DNA from: Arenicellales bacterium
Lineage (GTDB): Bacteria > Pseudomonadota > Gammaproteobacteria > Arenicellales > UBA868
NCBI GenBank assembly: GCA_028825345.1
Contig: JAPKAJ010000168.1
Span: 1-5,246 of the forward strand
DNA: 5,246 nucleotides
Reading direction: 5' to 3'
This document shows, piece by piece, positions 1 through 4,739 of this stretch. The notes under the pieces are model-generated. The model made no database searches, had not been told where the DNA came from, and saw only the letters and a list, made by a program, of their open reading frames with translations. The position numbers were made by a program, and so were the translations under genes. Position 1 is the stretch's first letter, and each line of letters begins with the position of its first letter.

Positions 1-1
1 T

Positions 2-124
2 AGAAGAGATCTCGCTGTCATTGTGACGGCCGATGTCGTCAATTTCAGCATGATGATTAGTGGACAACGAGAATCGGCAGCTGCGCGTACTGCAATTCAA
101 GCGACTATCGGCAGCGCAGAGTAA
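2..124 (+). CDS. 3' end of an upstream ORF, class III cyclase-like segment (5' partial)
   Basis: An open frame enters from the left edge and ends at the TAA at 122-124, giving 40 residues. It opens with RRDLAVIVTADVVNFSMM, which resembles the usual beginning of a class III adenylate/guanylate cyclase catalytic domain (the RRLAAILAADVVGYSRLM type), in which the Asp of the ADVV stretch is a metal ligand. Instead of continuing for another 150 or more residues, the frame stops about 25 residues after that motif. If the resemblance is real, this is a truncated remnant or a short N-terminal cyclase fragment; otherwise it is simply the C-terminus of an unrelated protein. The stop lies 18 bases before the next start and in the same frame, so co-transcription with the downstream operon is likely. 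Cyclase identity is recalled from memory and weak. Confidence 0.45.
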   Translation, partial: RRDLAVIVTADVVNFSMMISGQRESAAARTAIQATIGSAE

Positions 125-142
125 CCTTGGAAGACTGCCCAG

Positions 143-1120
143 ATGAACAAAACAGATAAGAGTCAAAACCAAACCGAAGCCGGTGTTTCAAGTGGCTCTG
201 TGGCCATTGTTGGTGCAGGCTTAATCGGCCGGGGGTGGGCCATTGTGTTTGCCCGTGCCGGATGGCAAGTCAAGCTGTATGACCTTCACGTGGGCGCATT
301 GGATGTTGCAAAAAAGGAAATTACAAATCAATTGCAAATGCTGGTCAGTCACGGCCTTGGTTCTTCGCCTGATCTGATTATTCAAAAAATTCATTTTGAA
401 TCCGATCTGGCAACCGCGCTGACCGATGTTGATTACGTGCAGGAATGTGGCCCCGAGGTGCTTGATGTAAAGCAGGCGCTTTTCAGTGAGCTTGATCGTC
501 TGAGCGCTCCACAGGCTATTTTAGCGAGCTCCACTTCTGGTTTTATGGCTTCGGAATTTGCGGCCCACCTCGGTGGGCGTCATCGGGCGTTGGTGGTGCA
601 TCCCGTTAATCCACCACATCTGGTGCCATTGGTAGAAATCTCTCCCGCAAAATGGACTGATCCAGACATCACTCAAACAGCCCACCAAATCATGAGTGCG
701 GTTAAGCAAACACCGATCACGGTGCAAAAAGAGATTCCCGGATTTGTTCTTAACCGTTTGCAAGGTGCGTTACTGAACGAGGCTTTGCGCCTGGTTCAGG
801 GCGGGTATGTCACCCCCCAAGATGTTGATAAAACCATGCGTGATGGTCTGGGCTTGCGTTGGTCATTTATGGGACCGTTTGAAACCATTGACTTGAACGC
901 ACCCGCCGGACTGGCTGACTACGCACAACGCTATGGCAAGATGTACCACGTTATGGCGGCCAGTCAATCTGCGCCGCCGAATTGGGACAAATCATCCGTA
1001 GCCGGCGTTGATGCTGCTCGTCGGAAAGTCCTTAAGCGTGACGATATCGGCCAACGCCAAAACTGGCGAGACAATCGTCTGGCAGCGCTCGTCGCCCACA
1101 AATCCAAGCAGGAGAATTGA
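143..1120 (+). CDS. 3-hydroxyacyl-CoA dehydrogenase family protein, lambda-crystallin / L-gulonate 3-dehydrogenase-like
   Basis: 325 aa, the usual length for this family. It is predicted to be a cytosolic NAD-dependent oxidase of the 3-hydroxyl of a small hydroxy acid, giving a 3-keto acid. An N-terminal Rossmann domain has GAGLIG (residues 24-29) and Asp47 after the second strand, which favours NAD over NADP. The active-site region shows SST (129-131), His153 in HPVNPP paired with Glu165, and Asn204 in GFVLNRLQ, followed by the helical C-terminal dimer domain with GLGLRWSFMGPFET. The HPVNPP and FVLNRLQ wording is closer to CRYL1-type L-gulonate dehydrogenases than to long-chain acyl-CoA enzymes. 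L-carnitine dehydrogenases are relatives, so a carnitine-like substrate is possible. The start is supported by GGAAG at 129-133, nine bases upstream. The stop is four bases before the BKACE start, indicating translational coupling and one operon. Family assignment is confident; substrate is not. Confidence 0.9.
   Translation: MNKTDKSQNQTEAGVSSGSVAIVGAGLIGRGWAIVFARAGWQVKLYDLHVGALDVAKKEITNQLQMLVSHGLGSSPDLIIQKIHFESDLATALTDVDYVQECGPEVLDVKQALFSELDRLSAPQAILASSTSGFMASEFAAHLGGRHRALVVHPVNPPHLVPLVEISPAKWTDPDITQTAHQIMSAVKQTPITVQKEIPGFVLNRLQGALLNEALRLVQGGYVTPQDVDKTMRDGLGLRWSFMGPFETIDLNAPAGLADYAQRYGKMYHVMAASQSAPPNWDKSSVAGVDAARRKVLKRDDIGQRQNWRDNRLAALVAHKSKQEN
1110..1115 (+). promoter_or_regulatory. Shine-Dalgarno that fixes the GTG start of the BKACE gene
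   Basis: AGGAGA lies nine bases before the GTG at 1125-1127, inside the last codons of the preceding dehydrogenase gene. It decides the start. The more upstream in-frame ATG at 1008 would add 39 residues with no family resemblance and overlap the previous gene by 113 bases, whereas the family N-terminus (KVIITCAVTG) begins just after the GTG. Confidence 0.8.
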
Positions 1121-1124
1121 ACTC

Positions 1125-2060
1125 GTGGCTAAGCCAAGACACAAAGTTATCATTACCTGTGCCGTAACTGGCGCAATTCATACACCCAGCATGTCACCGT
1201 ACCTTCCGGTTACGCCTGATGAAATAGCAGCCGCCGCAATTGCGGCTGCCGAGGCGGGGGCGGCTATTTTACATTTACATGCCCGTGATCCGGTAACCGG
1301 ACAACCGACACAAGATCCAGATGTGTTCGAAAAGTTCCTGCCACGTATCAAACAAGCAACCGATGCGGTGATTAATATCACTACAGGCGGCAGTCCGCAC
1401 ATGACAGTGACTGAGCGCATGCAGCCTGCTGCGGTATTTAAACCAGAAGTCGCTTCGCTCAATATGGGATCAATGAACTTTGGTTTGTATCCTATGTTAA
1501 AGCGTTTCTCCGAGTTTAATCACGAATGGGAACGCCAGCATTTGGAGAATTCACGGGATCTGGTGTTCAAAAATACCTTTGCAGATATCGAAACCATTTT
1601 GCGAATTGGTAATGAAAACGGCACACGTTTTGAGTTTGAATGTTATGACATTTCTCATTTGTACAATCTGGCACATTTCGTTGATCGAGGATTAGCGAAA
1701 ACACCTTTGTTTATTCAATCGGTGTTTGGTTTACTGGGCGGCATCGGTGCACACCCTGAAGATCTTATGCACATGAAACGCACCGCAGACCGATTGTTCG
1801 GCGATAGTTATCAGTGGTCAATACTCGGGGCGGGGCGTAATCAAATTCCACTGGCTTCACAAGGCTTGGCACAAGGCTCCAACGTACGGGTAGGCCTGGA
1901 AGATTCTCTTTGGATCGCGCCGGGTGAACTGGCACAAACCAACGCCGATCAAGTCAGTAAGATTCGTCAAGTTATCGAAGGCTTGTCGTTTGAGGTGGCA
2001 ACACCGGATGAGGCGCGCGCTACGCTGCAACTTAAAGGCGCCGATCAGGTGGCATTTTGA
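1125..2060 (+). CDS. Beta-keto acid cleavage enzyme (BKACE, DUF849 / Kce-like)
   Basis: 311 aa from GTG, full family length. BKACE enzymes are zinc-dependent TIM-barrel proteins that cleave a beta-keto acid with acetyl-CoA, giving acetoacetate and a new acyl-CoA. Visible signatures are the N-terminal strand TCAVTGAIHTP (residues 11-21), the zinc pair HLH (His50, His52), NITTGG (84-89), and VRVGLEDSLWI near 254-264. By analogy with the characterised 3-keto-5-aminohexanoate cleavage enzyme Kce, Glu259 is the third zinc ligand, with Arg255 and Asp260 catalytic. Kce carries an amino-group-binding Glu early in the protein; the matching position here is about Ile18-His19, so the substrate is probably not the lysine-fermentation intermediate. 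The upstream dehydrogenase would supply the beta-keto acid. 3-dehydrocarnitine cleavage is one known activity in the family, but the carnitine thioesterase and transporter genes are not in view. Confidence 0.92.
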   Translation: MAKPRHKVIITCAVTGAIHTPSMSPYLPVTPDEIAAAAIAAAEAGAAILHLHARDPVTGQPTQDPDVFEKFLPRIKQATDAVINITTGGSPHMTVTERMQPAAVFKPEVASLNMGSMNFGLYPMLKRFSEFNHEWERQHLENSRDLVFKNTFADIETILRIGNENGTRFEFECYDISHLYNLAHFVDRGLAKTPLFIQSVFGLLGGIGAHPEDLMHMKRTADRLFGDSYQWSILGAGRNQIPLASQGLAQGSNVRVGLEDSLWIAPGELAQTNADQVSKIRQVIEGLSFEVATPDEARATLQLKGADQVAF

Positions 2061-2065
2061 TAATC

Positions 2066-2103
2066 AGGCGTGTCTGACATAAATTCTTTAAGAATCAACG
2101 CCT
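2066..2103 (+). repeat. Nested inverted repeats between BKACE and SDR genes
   Basis: In the 49-base gap, AGGCGT (2066-2071) is mirrored by ACGCCT (2098-2103), and inside them sits a 13-base perfect palindrome, ATTCTT-T-AAGAAT (2083-2095). The symmetry resembles an operator for a dimeric regulator, or an intercistronic RNA hairpin that could tune SDR expression. No T-run follows, so it is not a standard terminator. No -35/-10 pair was recognised here. Confidence 0.4.
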
Positions 2104-2109
2104 ATTTAC

Positions 2110-2892
2110 ATGGTTGAGACAATGAACATGGTTAAGGATTTGCGGGTACTGGTCACAGCGGGTGCCAGCGGTATCGGGTTGGCAATTGCCCAAACCTTTG
2201 CCCGAGAAGGCGCACAACTACATATCTGCGATATATCCAAAAAGGCGTTAACTGATTGCGCCACAGCACATCCTGATTGGGGTATAACCGACTGCGATGT
2301 ATCTCAAGAGGCGCAAGTCGCTCAATTGTTTGAAGAGGTTAGTCGTCAAATGGGCGGGCTTGACGTACTTATCAATAACGCTGGAATAGCCGGCGAAACA
2401 GGGAATATCGAAGAGTTATCCAGTGACCAATGGCACCAGACTATCGATGTAAACCTAAACGGTCAGTTTTATTGTGCCCGCCTTGCTGTACCCATGTTAA
2501 AGCAATCTGACAACGCTTCAATTATCTGCCTGTCCTCGGTGGCCGGTCGTTTGGGTTATGCGTACCGTACGCCCTACGCGGTGACCAAATGGGCCATCGT
2601 TGGTTTGATCAAAAGCCTGGCGATCGAGCTGGGGCCACAAGGGATCAGGGTTAATGCTTTGTTACCCGGTATTGTGGAAGGACCTCGAATAGAGCAGGTT
2701 ATTTCCGCAAGGGCGAAAACAGTGGGAGTTTCTTATGAAGAGATGGAGCAAGAATACATCAATAAGGTTTCCCTTCGCAAAATGGTGACGGCGCAGGATG
2801 TTGCCAATCAAGCACTGTTTCTTTGCTCGCCTTTGGGGGCCAAAATTTCAGGGCAGCCGATCAGTATTTGTGGAAATGTGGAGTACTTGTAG
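2110..2892 (+). CDS. Classical short-chain dehydrogenase/reductase (SDR), NAD-type
   Basis: 260 aa, typical of classical SDRs. It is a cytosolic oxidoreductase that interconverts an alcohol and a ketone. The Rossmann glycine motif TAGASGIG is at residues 16-23, with Asp41 after the second strand (NAD preference), NNAG at 89-92, Asn115, Ser143 in LSSVAG, and the catalytic YAVTK (Tyr156, Lys160). PG at 186-187 and the long EGPRIEQV segment belong to the substrate-binding loop; the C-terminus ends GQPISICGNVEYL. All catalytic tetrad members are present. It follows the BKACE gene by 49 bases on the same strand, so it probably belongs to the same catabolic operon, perhaps acting before the 3-hydroxy acid dehydrogenase. 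The start is uncertain: three in-frame ATGs (2110, 2122, 2128) lie close together, and a weak GAG at 2116-2118 is better spaced for 2128. Substrate unknown. Confidence 0.9.
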   Translation: MVETMNMVKDLRVLVTAGASGIGLAIAQTFAREGAQLHICDISKKALTDCATAHPDWGITDCDVSQEAQVAQLFEEVSRQMGGLDVLINNAGIAGETGNIEELSSDQWHQTIDVNLNGQFYCARLAVPMLKQSDNASIICLSSVAGRLGYAYRTPYAVTKWAIVGLIKSLAIELGPQGIRVNALLPGIVEGPRIEQVISARAKTVGVSYEEMEQEYINKVSLRKMVTAQDVANQALFLCSPLGAKISGQPISICGNVEYL

Positions 2893-2924
2893 TTTTTTGG
2901 TTTCACTGAATTAAGTGCCATTGG

Positions 2925-3077
2925 TTATTTAACAAGTAAAACGGATTCTGAGATATCCGCACAAAATTGAGAGTCATCTCTCGTCACATTCTGTATCCAA
3001 TCACTTTTAGAAAATCCAGCCATGACAAGGCCTCGGTCGCCGTGTTTGACCACCACGATGGTGTATTCCCAGGACAA
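2925..3077 (-). CDS. Small hypothetical protein or gene 3' remnant, convergent with the SDR gene
   Basis: On the minus strand a frame is open from just after a TGA (3098-3096) to the TAA at 2927-2925. From the TTG at 3077 it encodes 50 residues containing LSWEYTIVVVKHGDRG followed by LVMAGFSKSDWIQNVTRDD and ending SVLLVK. The composition is that of a soluble protein: alternating hydrophobic strand, charged turn and two Trp, with C or G favoured at third positions in the first half. The only ATG (3023) gives 32 residues and has GAGG seven bases upstream. I do not recognise a family. It could be a short real gene or the surviving C-terminal part of a longer gene whose 5' part decayed. It converges with the SDR gene, the two stops being about 32 bases apart. 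Confidence 0.35.
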   Translation of the reverse strand: MSWEYTIVVVKHGDRGLVMAGFSKSDWIQNVTRDDSQFCADISESVLLVK

Positions 3078-3153
3078 ATACTTAATTAACGAAATTCAGG
3101 ATATCCAAACGCCCAGTGTCTGTAATTAGCACAAAGACGCTCCCACCGGCCTT

Positions 3154-3217
3154 TGTCGGTTAAAAGCTTGTATCAGGCGAGCTGATTCGCTATCTCCTGG
3201 GAGGTTATCAACCGACA
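3154..3217 (+). repeat. Inverted repeat with alternative pairing
   Basis: TGTCGGTT (3154-3161) pairs perfectly with AACCGACA (3210-3217), closing a loop that contains a smaller GCGA/TCGC stem (3177-3190). The left arm can instead pair locally with ACCGGC (3145-3150) through a four-base loop, so two mutually exclusive folds exist. No U-run follows either stem. Confidence 0.4.
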
Positions 3218-3243
3218 GTGAGGTATTCAGGTTTATCCTGGGC

Positions 3244-3280
3244 TTTTATATCCCCTCCAGCGTGGGGAGGGGATATAAAA
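3244..3280. repeat. Perfect 15-bp inverted repeat, 7-base loop
   Basis: TTTTATATCCCCTCC (3244-3258) and GGAGGGGATATAAAA (3266-3280) are exact reverse complements around the loop AGCGTGG. The GC-rich half is next to the loop and the AT half is at the base. A weak bidirectional terminator is possible, serving the operon from the left, but the run after each stem is A rather than U, so it is not a canonical intrinsic terminator. It could also be a protein-binding palindrome or a mobile-element end. Confidence 0.6.
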
Positions 3281-3539
3281 ATCCTGTCATCAGAAAAAGT
3301 CTTCAGCCGATTTGTAGCGTAATAAGCCGCGGTCGATTTTGGCGATGCACCCCCCTTAACTCACGCCGTAATGGGCCTTCCGCCGGGCCTGGAAAAGCGT
3401 TCGTCAGACGCTGAATCAGATAATGTCCCCAATTTGCCAATAGCTAGCTTCGCTCTGTCGGGGCTTATCATTACGCCCCAACCCGGCGTTCTGTAGCGTC
3501 CCATAGTGGGTGGAAGCCACGCTATCAACAGCTTAAAGA

Positions 3540-3588
3540 GGCGCAATGGTTCGCATAATGAGGTTTGTGCCGAACCCGCACTGGCGCC
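3540..3588. repeat. Two-segment imperfect hairpin
   Basis: GGCGC (3540-3544) plus GGTTCG (3548-3553) match CGAACC (3571-3576) plus GCGCC (3584-3588), with asymmetric internal spacers of 3 and 7 bases. The paired-boxes-with-unequal-spacers layout recalls integron attC sites, but the required GTTRRRY core is absent. Confidence 0.4.
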
Positions 3589-3661
3589 CTGGCTGGCCAG
3601 GCTGATGACATTATCAGCAACGCTCACTGAAAACACATGCCTATTCCTTGCTTGGTTATTT

Positions 3662-3690
3662 CTGACTATTGGCCAAAAATGAACTAAAAT
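3662..3690 (+). promoter_or_regulatory. Sigma70-like promoter for the small-protein cluster
   Basis: CTGACT (3662-3667, four of six matches to TTGACA) is 17 bases from TAAAAT (3685-3690, five of six matches to TATAAT). The surrounding 40 bases are AT-rich. Predicted initiation falls at about 3696-3700, practically on the ATG at 3700, so the transcript would have little or no leader. Confidence 0.5.
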
Positions 3691-3699
3691 TAAACACTC

Positions 3700-3816
3700 A
3701 TGAAACTTGGCTACTTGCTCTTTACGGCGCTTGGATTGATCGTCTGTATTGCAGTCTTCTGGATCGGTTGGAAACTCGCCTGGAAGGGCGCTGACGATGA
3801 TCCACATGTCAAATAG
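3700..3816 (+). CDS. 38-aa single-span membrane protein
   Basis: The frame begins MKLGYLLFTALGLIVCIAV and ends at the TAG at 3814-3816. One Lys precedes a hydrophobic helix (about residues 4-23), followed by an aromatic/basic edge (FWIGWKLAWK) and an acidic tail (GADDDPHVK). This is the layout of a genuine bitopic small protein, with Trp residues at the membrane interface and a charged end, rather than random hydrophobic translation. No Shine-Dalgarno is visible upstream, but a promoter places the transcript start close to the ATG, so leaderless translation is possible. No family recognised. It is the first of four small hydrophobic plus-strand ORFs and may act as a membrane-embedded regulator or subunit; that role is inference only. 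Confidence 0.5.
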   Translation: MKLGYLLFTALGLIVCIAVFWIGWKLAWKGADDDPHVK

Positions 3817-3883
3817 TCTTTCGCCCCGCACCTAATCGACGTTCGCTTTTTGCCTGCGTACACTGCTATTTCAGGAATAACCT

Positions 3884-3958
3884 ATGCGATTCACTATAAT
3901 TCTCTTGCTGATTATTTCGTTGGCCGGTTGCGTTTATCCCTTTTTCGCATCCGCTTGA
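3884..3958 (+). CDS. 24-aa lipoprotein-like peptide (LAGC lipobox)
   Basis: Preceded by AGGAA (3873-3877), six bases from the ATG: the best ribosome site in this part of the window. The peptide begins MRFTIILLLIISLAGC: one Arg, a hydrophobic core and a perfect lipobox LAGC at residues 13-16, then only eight more residues (VYPFFASA) before TGA. If processed by signal peptidase II it would leave a nine-residue lipidated peptide in the envelope. Very short lipoproteins of the entericidin type exist, although they are usually longer. The same frame continues, after this TGA and another at 3974-3976, into the 60-aa membrane protein, so this may instead be the 5' part of a broken gene. Confidence 0.45.
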   Translation: MRFTIILLLIISLAGCVYPFFASA

Positions 3959-3979
3959 CTGATTGGGCTTAATTGAGCT

Positions 3980-4162
3980 TTGTACACTGCACGTATCCTT
4001 GCTGGCCTGTTGTGCGTGTCTTGCCTTTGCGGTTACTTTTTTAGCAACGACCTGCGCTGGCTGTACGGTGCTTTCAGCATTGCAGTTATACCGATCCTGG
4101 TACAACTTATCTGGCGAGAGCGGATTTCTGTGAAAGACCTATTTCGGCCGCGCAATCTCTGA
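3980..4162 (+). CDS. 60-aa two-span small membrane protein (TTG start)
   Basis: The frame opens after an in-frame TGA (3974-3976), and the only available start is the TTG at 3980, with no good Shine-Dalgarno. It encodes two hydrophobic helices (about residues 4-21 and 27-45) joined by the short polar turn SNDLR, and ends with a basic, Arg-rich cytoplasmic-type tail (WRERISVKDLFRPRNL). Four Cys lie in or near the first helix (residues 12, 15, 17 and nearby). The second helix lines up without gaps with the last helix of the next gene (shared Asp, Trp, Ala, Pro, Leu, Gln, Leu), which suggests a diverged paralogue lacking the N-terminal 40 residues. Weak start signals plus upstream same-frame stops leave open that this is a truncated pseudogene. 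Confidence 0.5.
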   Translation: MYTARILAGLLCVSCLCGYFFSNDLRWLYGAFSIAVIPILVQLIWRERISVKDLFRPRNL

Positions 4163-4175
4163 TACACGGCTCGAC

Positions 4176-4478
4176 ATGGATTACATCATATTGCTCTTAG
4201 TTGGAATTGGCGTGCTCGTATTACTTATCGTGCACCAGGATATCATCCAGTTCGGGGAAGGCTACAACAAGATTATCAGTCGACTGTGCCCGCAACTAGG
4301 ATCAGTCAATCGATCAATGAAAAACGCAGCCACACTTGGTTGCGCTGTGTTTTTCGGTGGCGTTATCGCTCACGCATACACAAGCGATGACAGTTGGGTG
4401 TGGAACGGTCTAATGTTTGCGATCGTGCCGCCGCTTATTCAGTTATTTCGGGGAAAATGGAAAAAGTCATCTAGCTGA
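4176..4478 (+). CDS. 100-aa three-span membrane protein
   Basis: Starts 13 bases after the 60-aa gene. Predicted spans are residues 2-20 (DYIILLLVGIGVLVLLIV), 51-68 and 74-92, with a polar, partly amphipathic stretch (residues 21-50, containing FGEGYNKIISRLC) between the first and second spans. The tail RGKWKKSSS is strongly basic, as expected for a cytoplasmic end. The last two helices with the intervening TSDDSW turn match the two helices of the preceding ORF, including the AIVPPLIQL / AVIPILVQL motif. The first helix begins with IILLL, also seen near the start of the 24-aa ORF. No ribosome site stands out, so coupling to the upstream stop is plausible. I do not recognise a named family; calling it a real gene rests on length, membrane layout and the internal paralogy. 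Confidence 0.65.
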   Translation: MDYIILLLVGIGVLVLLIVHQDIIQFGEGYNKIISRLCPQLGSVNRSMKNAATLGCAVFFGGVIAHAYTSDDSWVWNGLMFAIVPPLIQLFRGKWKKSSS

Positions 4479-4513
4479 CGCTGATTAACCGAGTGTTCTC
4501 CAGAGCGCCAACT

Positions 4514-4527
4514 GAAACGGAGGTTTC
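4514..4527. repeat. Short hairpin next to the tandem repeat
   Basis: GAAAC (4514-4518) and GTTTC (4523-4527) flank the tetraloop GGAG. It lies 36 bases after the last plus-strand gene and directly before the 11-bp array. Without a T-run it is a poor terminator. Confidence 0.3.
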
Positions 4528-4529
4528 GT

Positions 4530-4617
4530 AACTGCATCATAACTGCATCGCAATACCGCCGCAGCTGCATCGCAATTACATCACAACTACATCACAACTA
4601 CATCACAACTACATCAC
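4530..4617. repeat. Eight tandem 11-bp repeats
   Basis: Consecutive units with consensus AACTRCATCRC begin at 4530, 4541, 4552, 4563, 4574, 4585, 4596 and 4607. The last three are identical (AACTACATCAC), the fifth differs by one base, and the first, second and fourth are the older-looking TGCATC form; the third is the most diverged. The gradient of identity suggests recent slippage growth at the right end. The 11-base period is close to one helical turn, so each unit presents the same face of the DNA. The last unit contains the stop codon of the minus-strand small ORF, and the array lies in its 3' untranslated region. Confidence 0.9.
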
Positions 4618-4728
4618 AAATAATCCAATCATCCCAATCGCAAACACACTAAGTCCGATGATGAGTACTACTCTGCCTACACCTTGCATTTCACTCAAAC
4701 CGCTACTCTGCTCACTCATAACAACCAT
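4609..4728 (-). CDS. 39-aa single-span membrane protein ending in the tandem repeat
   Basis: Minus-strand frame from the ATG at 4728 (39 aa) or the internal ATG at 4719 (36 aa), ending TAG at 4611-4609. The N-terminus is hydrophilic (MSEQSSGLSEMQGVGR), followed by one helix of about 18 residues (VVLIIGLSVFAIGMIGLF) that runs almost to the C-terminus. This tail-anchored layout with a Gly-rich helix looks like a real small membrane protein. The final codons GTG ATG TAG are supplied by the first repeat unit as read on this strand, so repeat slippage could set where the protein ends. Ribosome signals are weak for both starts. It lies downstream of, and on the same strand as, the polytopic membrane protein at the right edge, and may be co-transcribed with it. 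Confidence 0.5.
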   Translation of the reverse strand: MVVMSEQSSGLSEMQGVGRVVLIIGLSVFAIGMIGLFVM

Positions 4729-4739
4729 TACTCATAATT

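Larger units (their letters stand above)
3078..3661. other. Gene-poor, hairpin-rich stretch
   Basis: No convincing gene is visible in about 580 bases. What it holds is secondary structure: an 8-bp arm pair at 3154-3217, a perfect 15-bp repeat at 3244-3280, AGCGT/ACGCT at 3396-3412, GGGGC/GCCCC at 3460-3479, TAGCGT/ACGCTA at 3494-3524, a two-part stem at 3540-3588, CCTGG/CCAGG at 3588-3601 and GCTGAT/ATCAGC at 3601-3618. The octamer TGTAGCGT occurs twice (3313-3320, 3492-3499). A long minus-strand frame covers much of it but has no family resemblance. Candidates are a structured RNA, a non-autonomous mobile remnant or a dispersed genomic repeat. Confidence 0.5.

Noticed and set aside
1008..1124. 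N-terminal extension of the BKACE gene to the ATG at 1008
   Set aside because: It overlaps the dehydrogenase by 113 bases and adds non-homologous sequence; the GTG at 1125 has a strong ribosome site and matches the family start.
3022..3129. 36-codon plus-strand ORF starting at 3022
   Set aside because: It has no ribosome site and a poorer composition than the overlapping minus-strand frame.
3540..3588. Integron attC site
   Set aside because: The paired boxes with unequal spacers are suggestive, but no GTTRRRY / RYYYAAC core flanks the structure and no integrase is in view.
3361..3831. 156-codon minus-strand frame, extending to about 3208 if the TGA at 3363-3361 is ignored
   Set aside because: Its translation shows no family motif, it crosses several hairpins, and it lies antisense to the promoter and the 38-aa ORF, which have better signals. 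It is most likely a chance open frame in GC-rich sequence, although a repeat-borne ORF is not excluded.
3884..4162. TGA read as selenocysteine or tryptophan
   Set aside because: Neighbouring genes end normally at TGA and use TGG for Trp, and no SECIS-like stem directly after the TGAs was recognised.
4530..4617. CRISPR array
   Set aside because: The 11-bp units are directly adjacent with no spacers; this is a simple tandem repeat.
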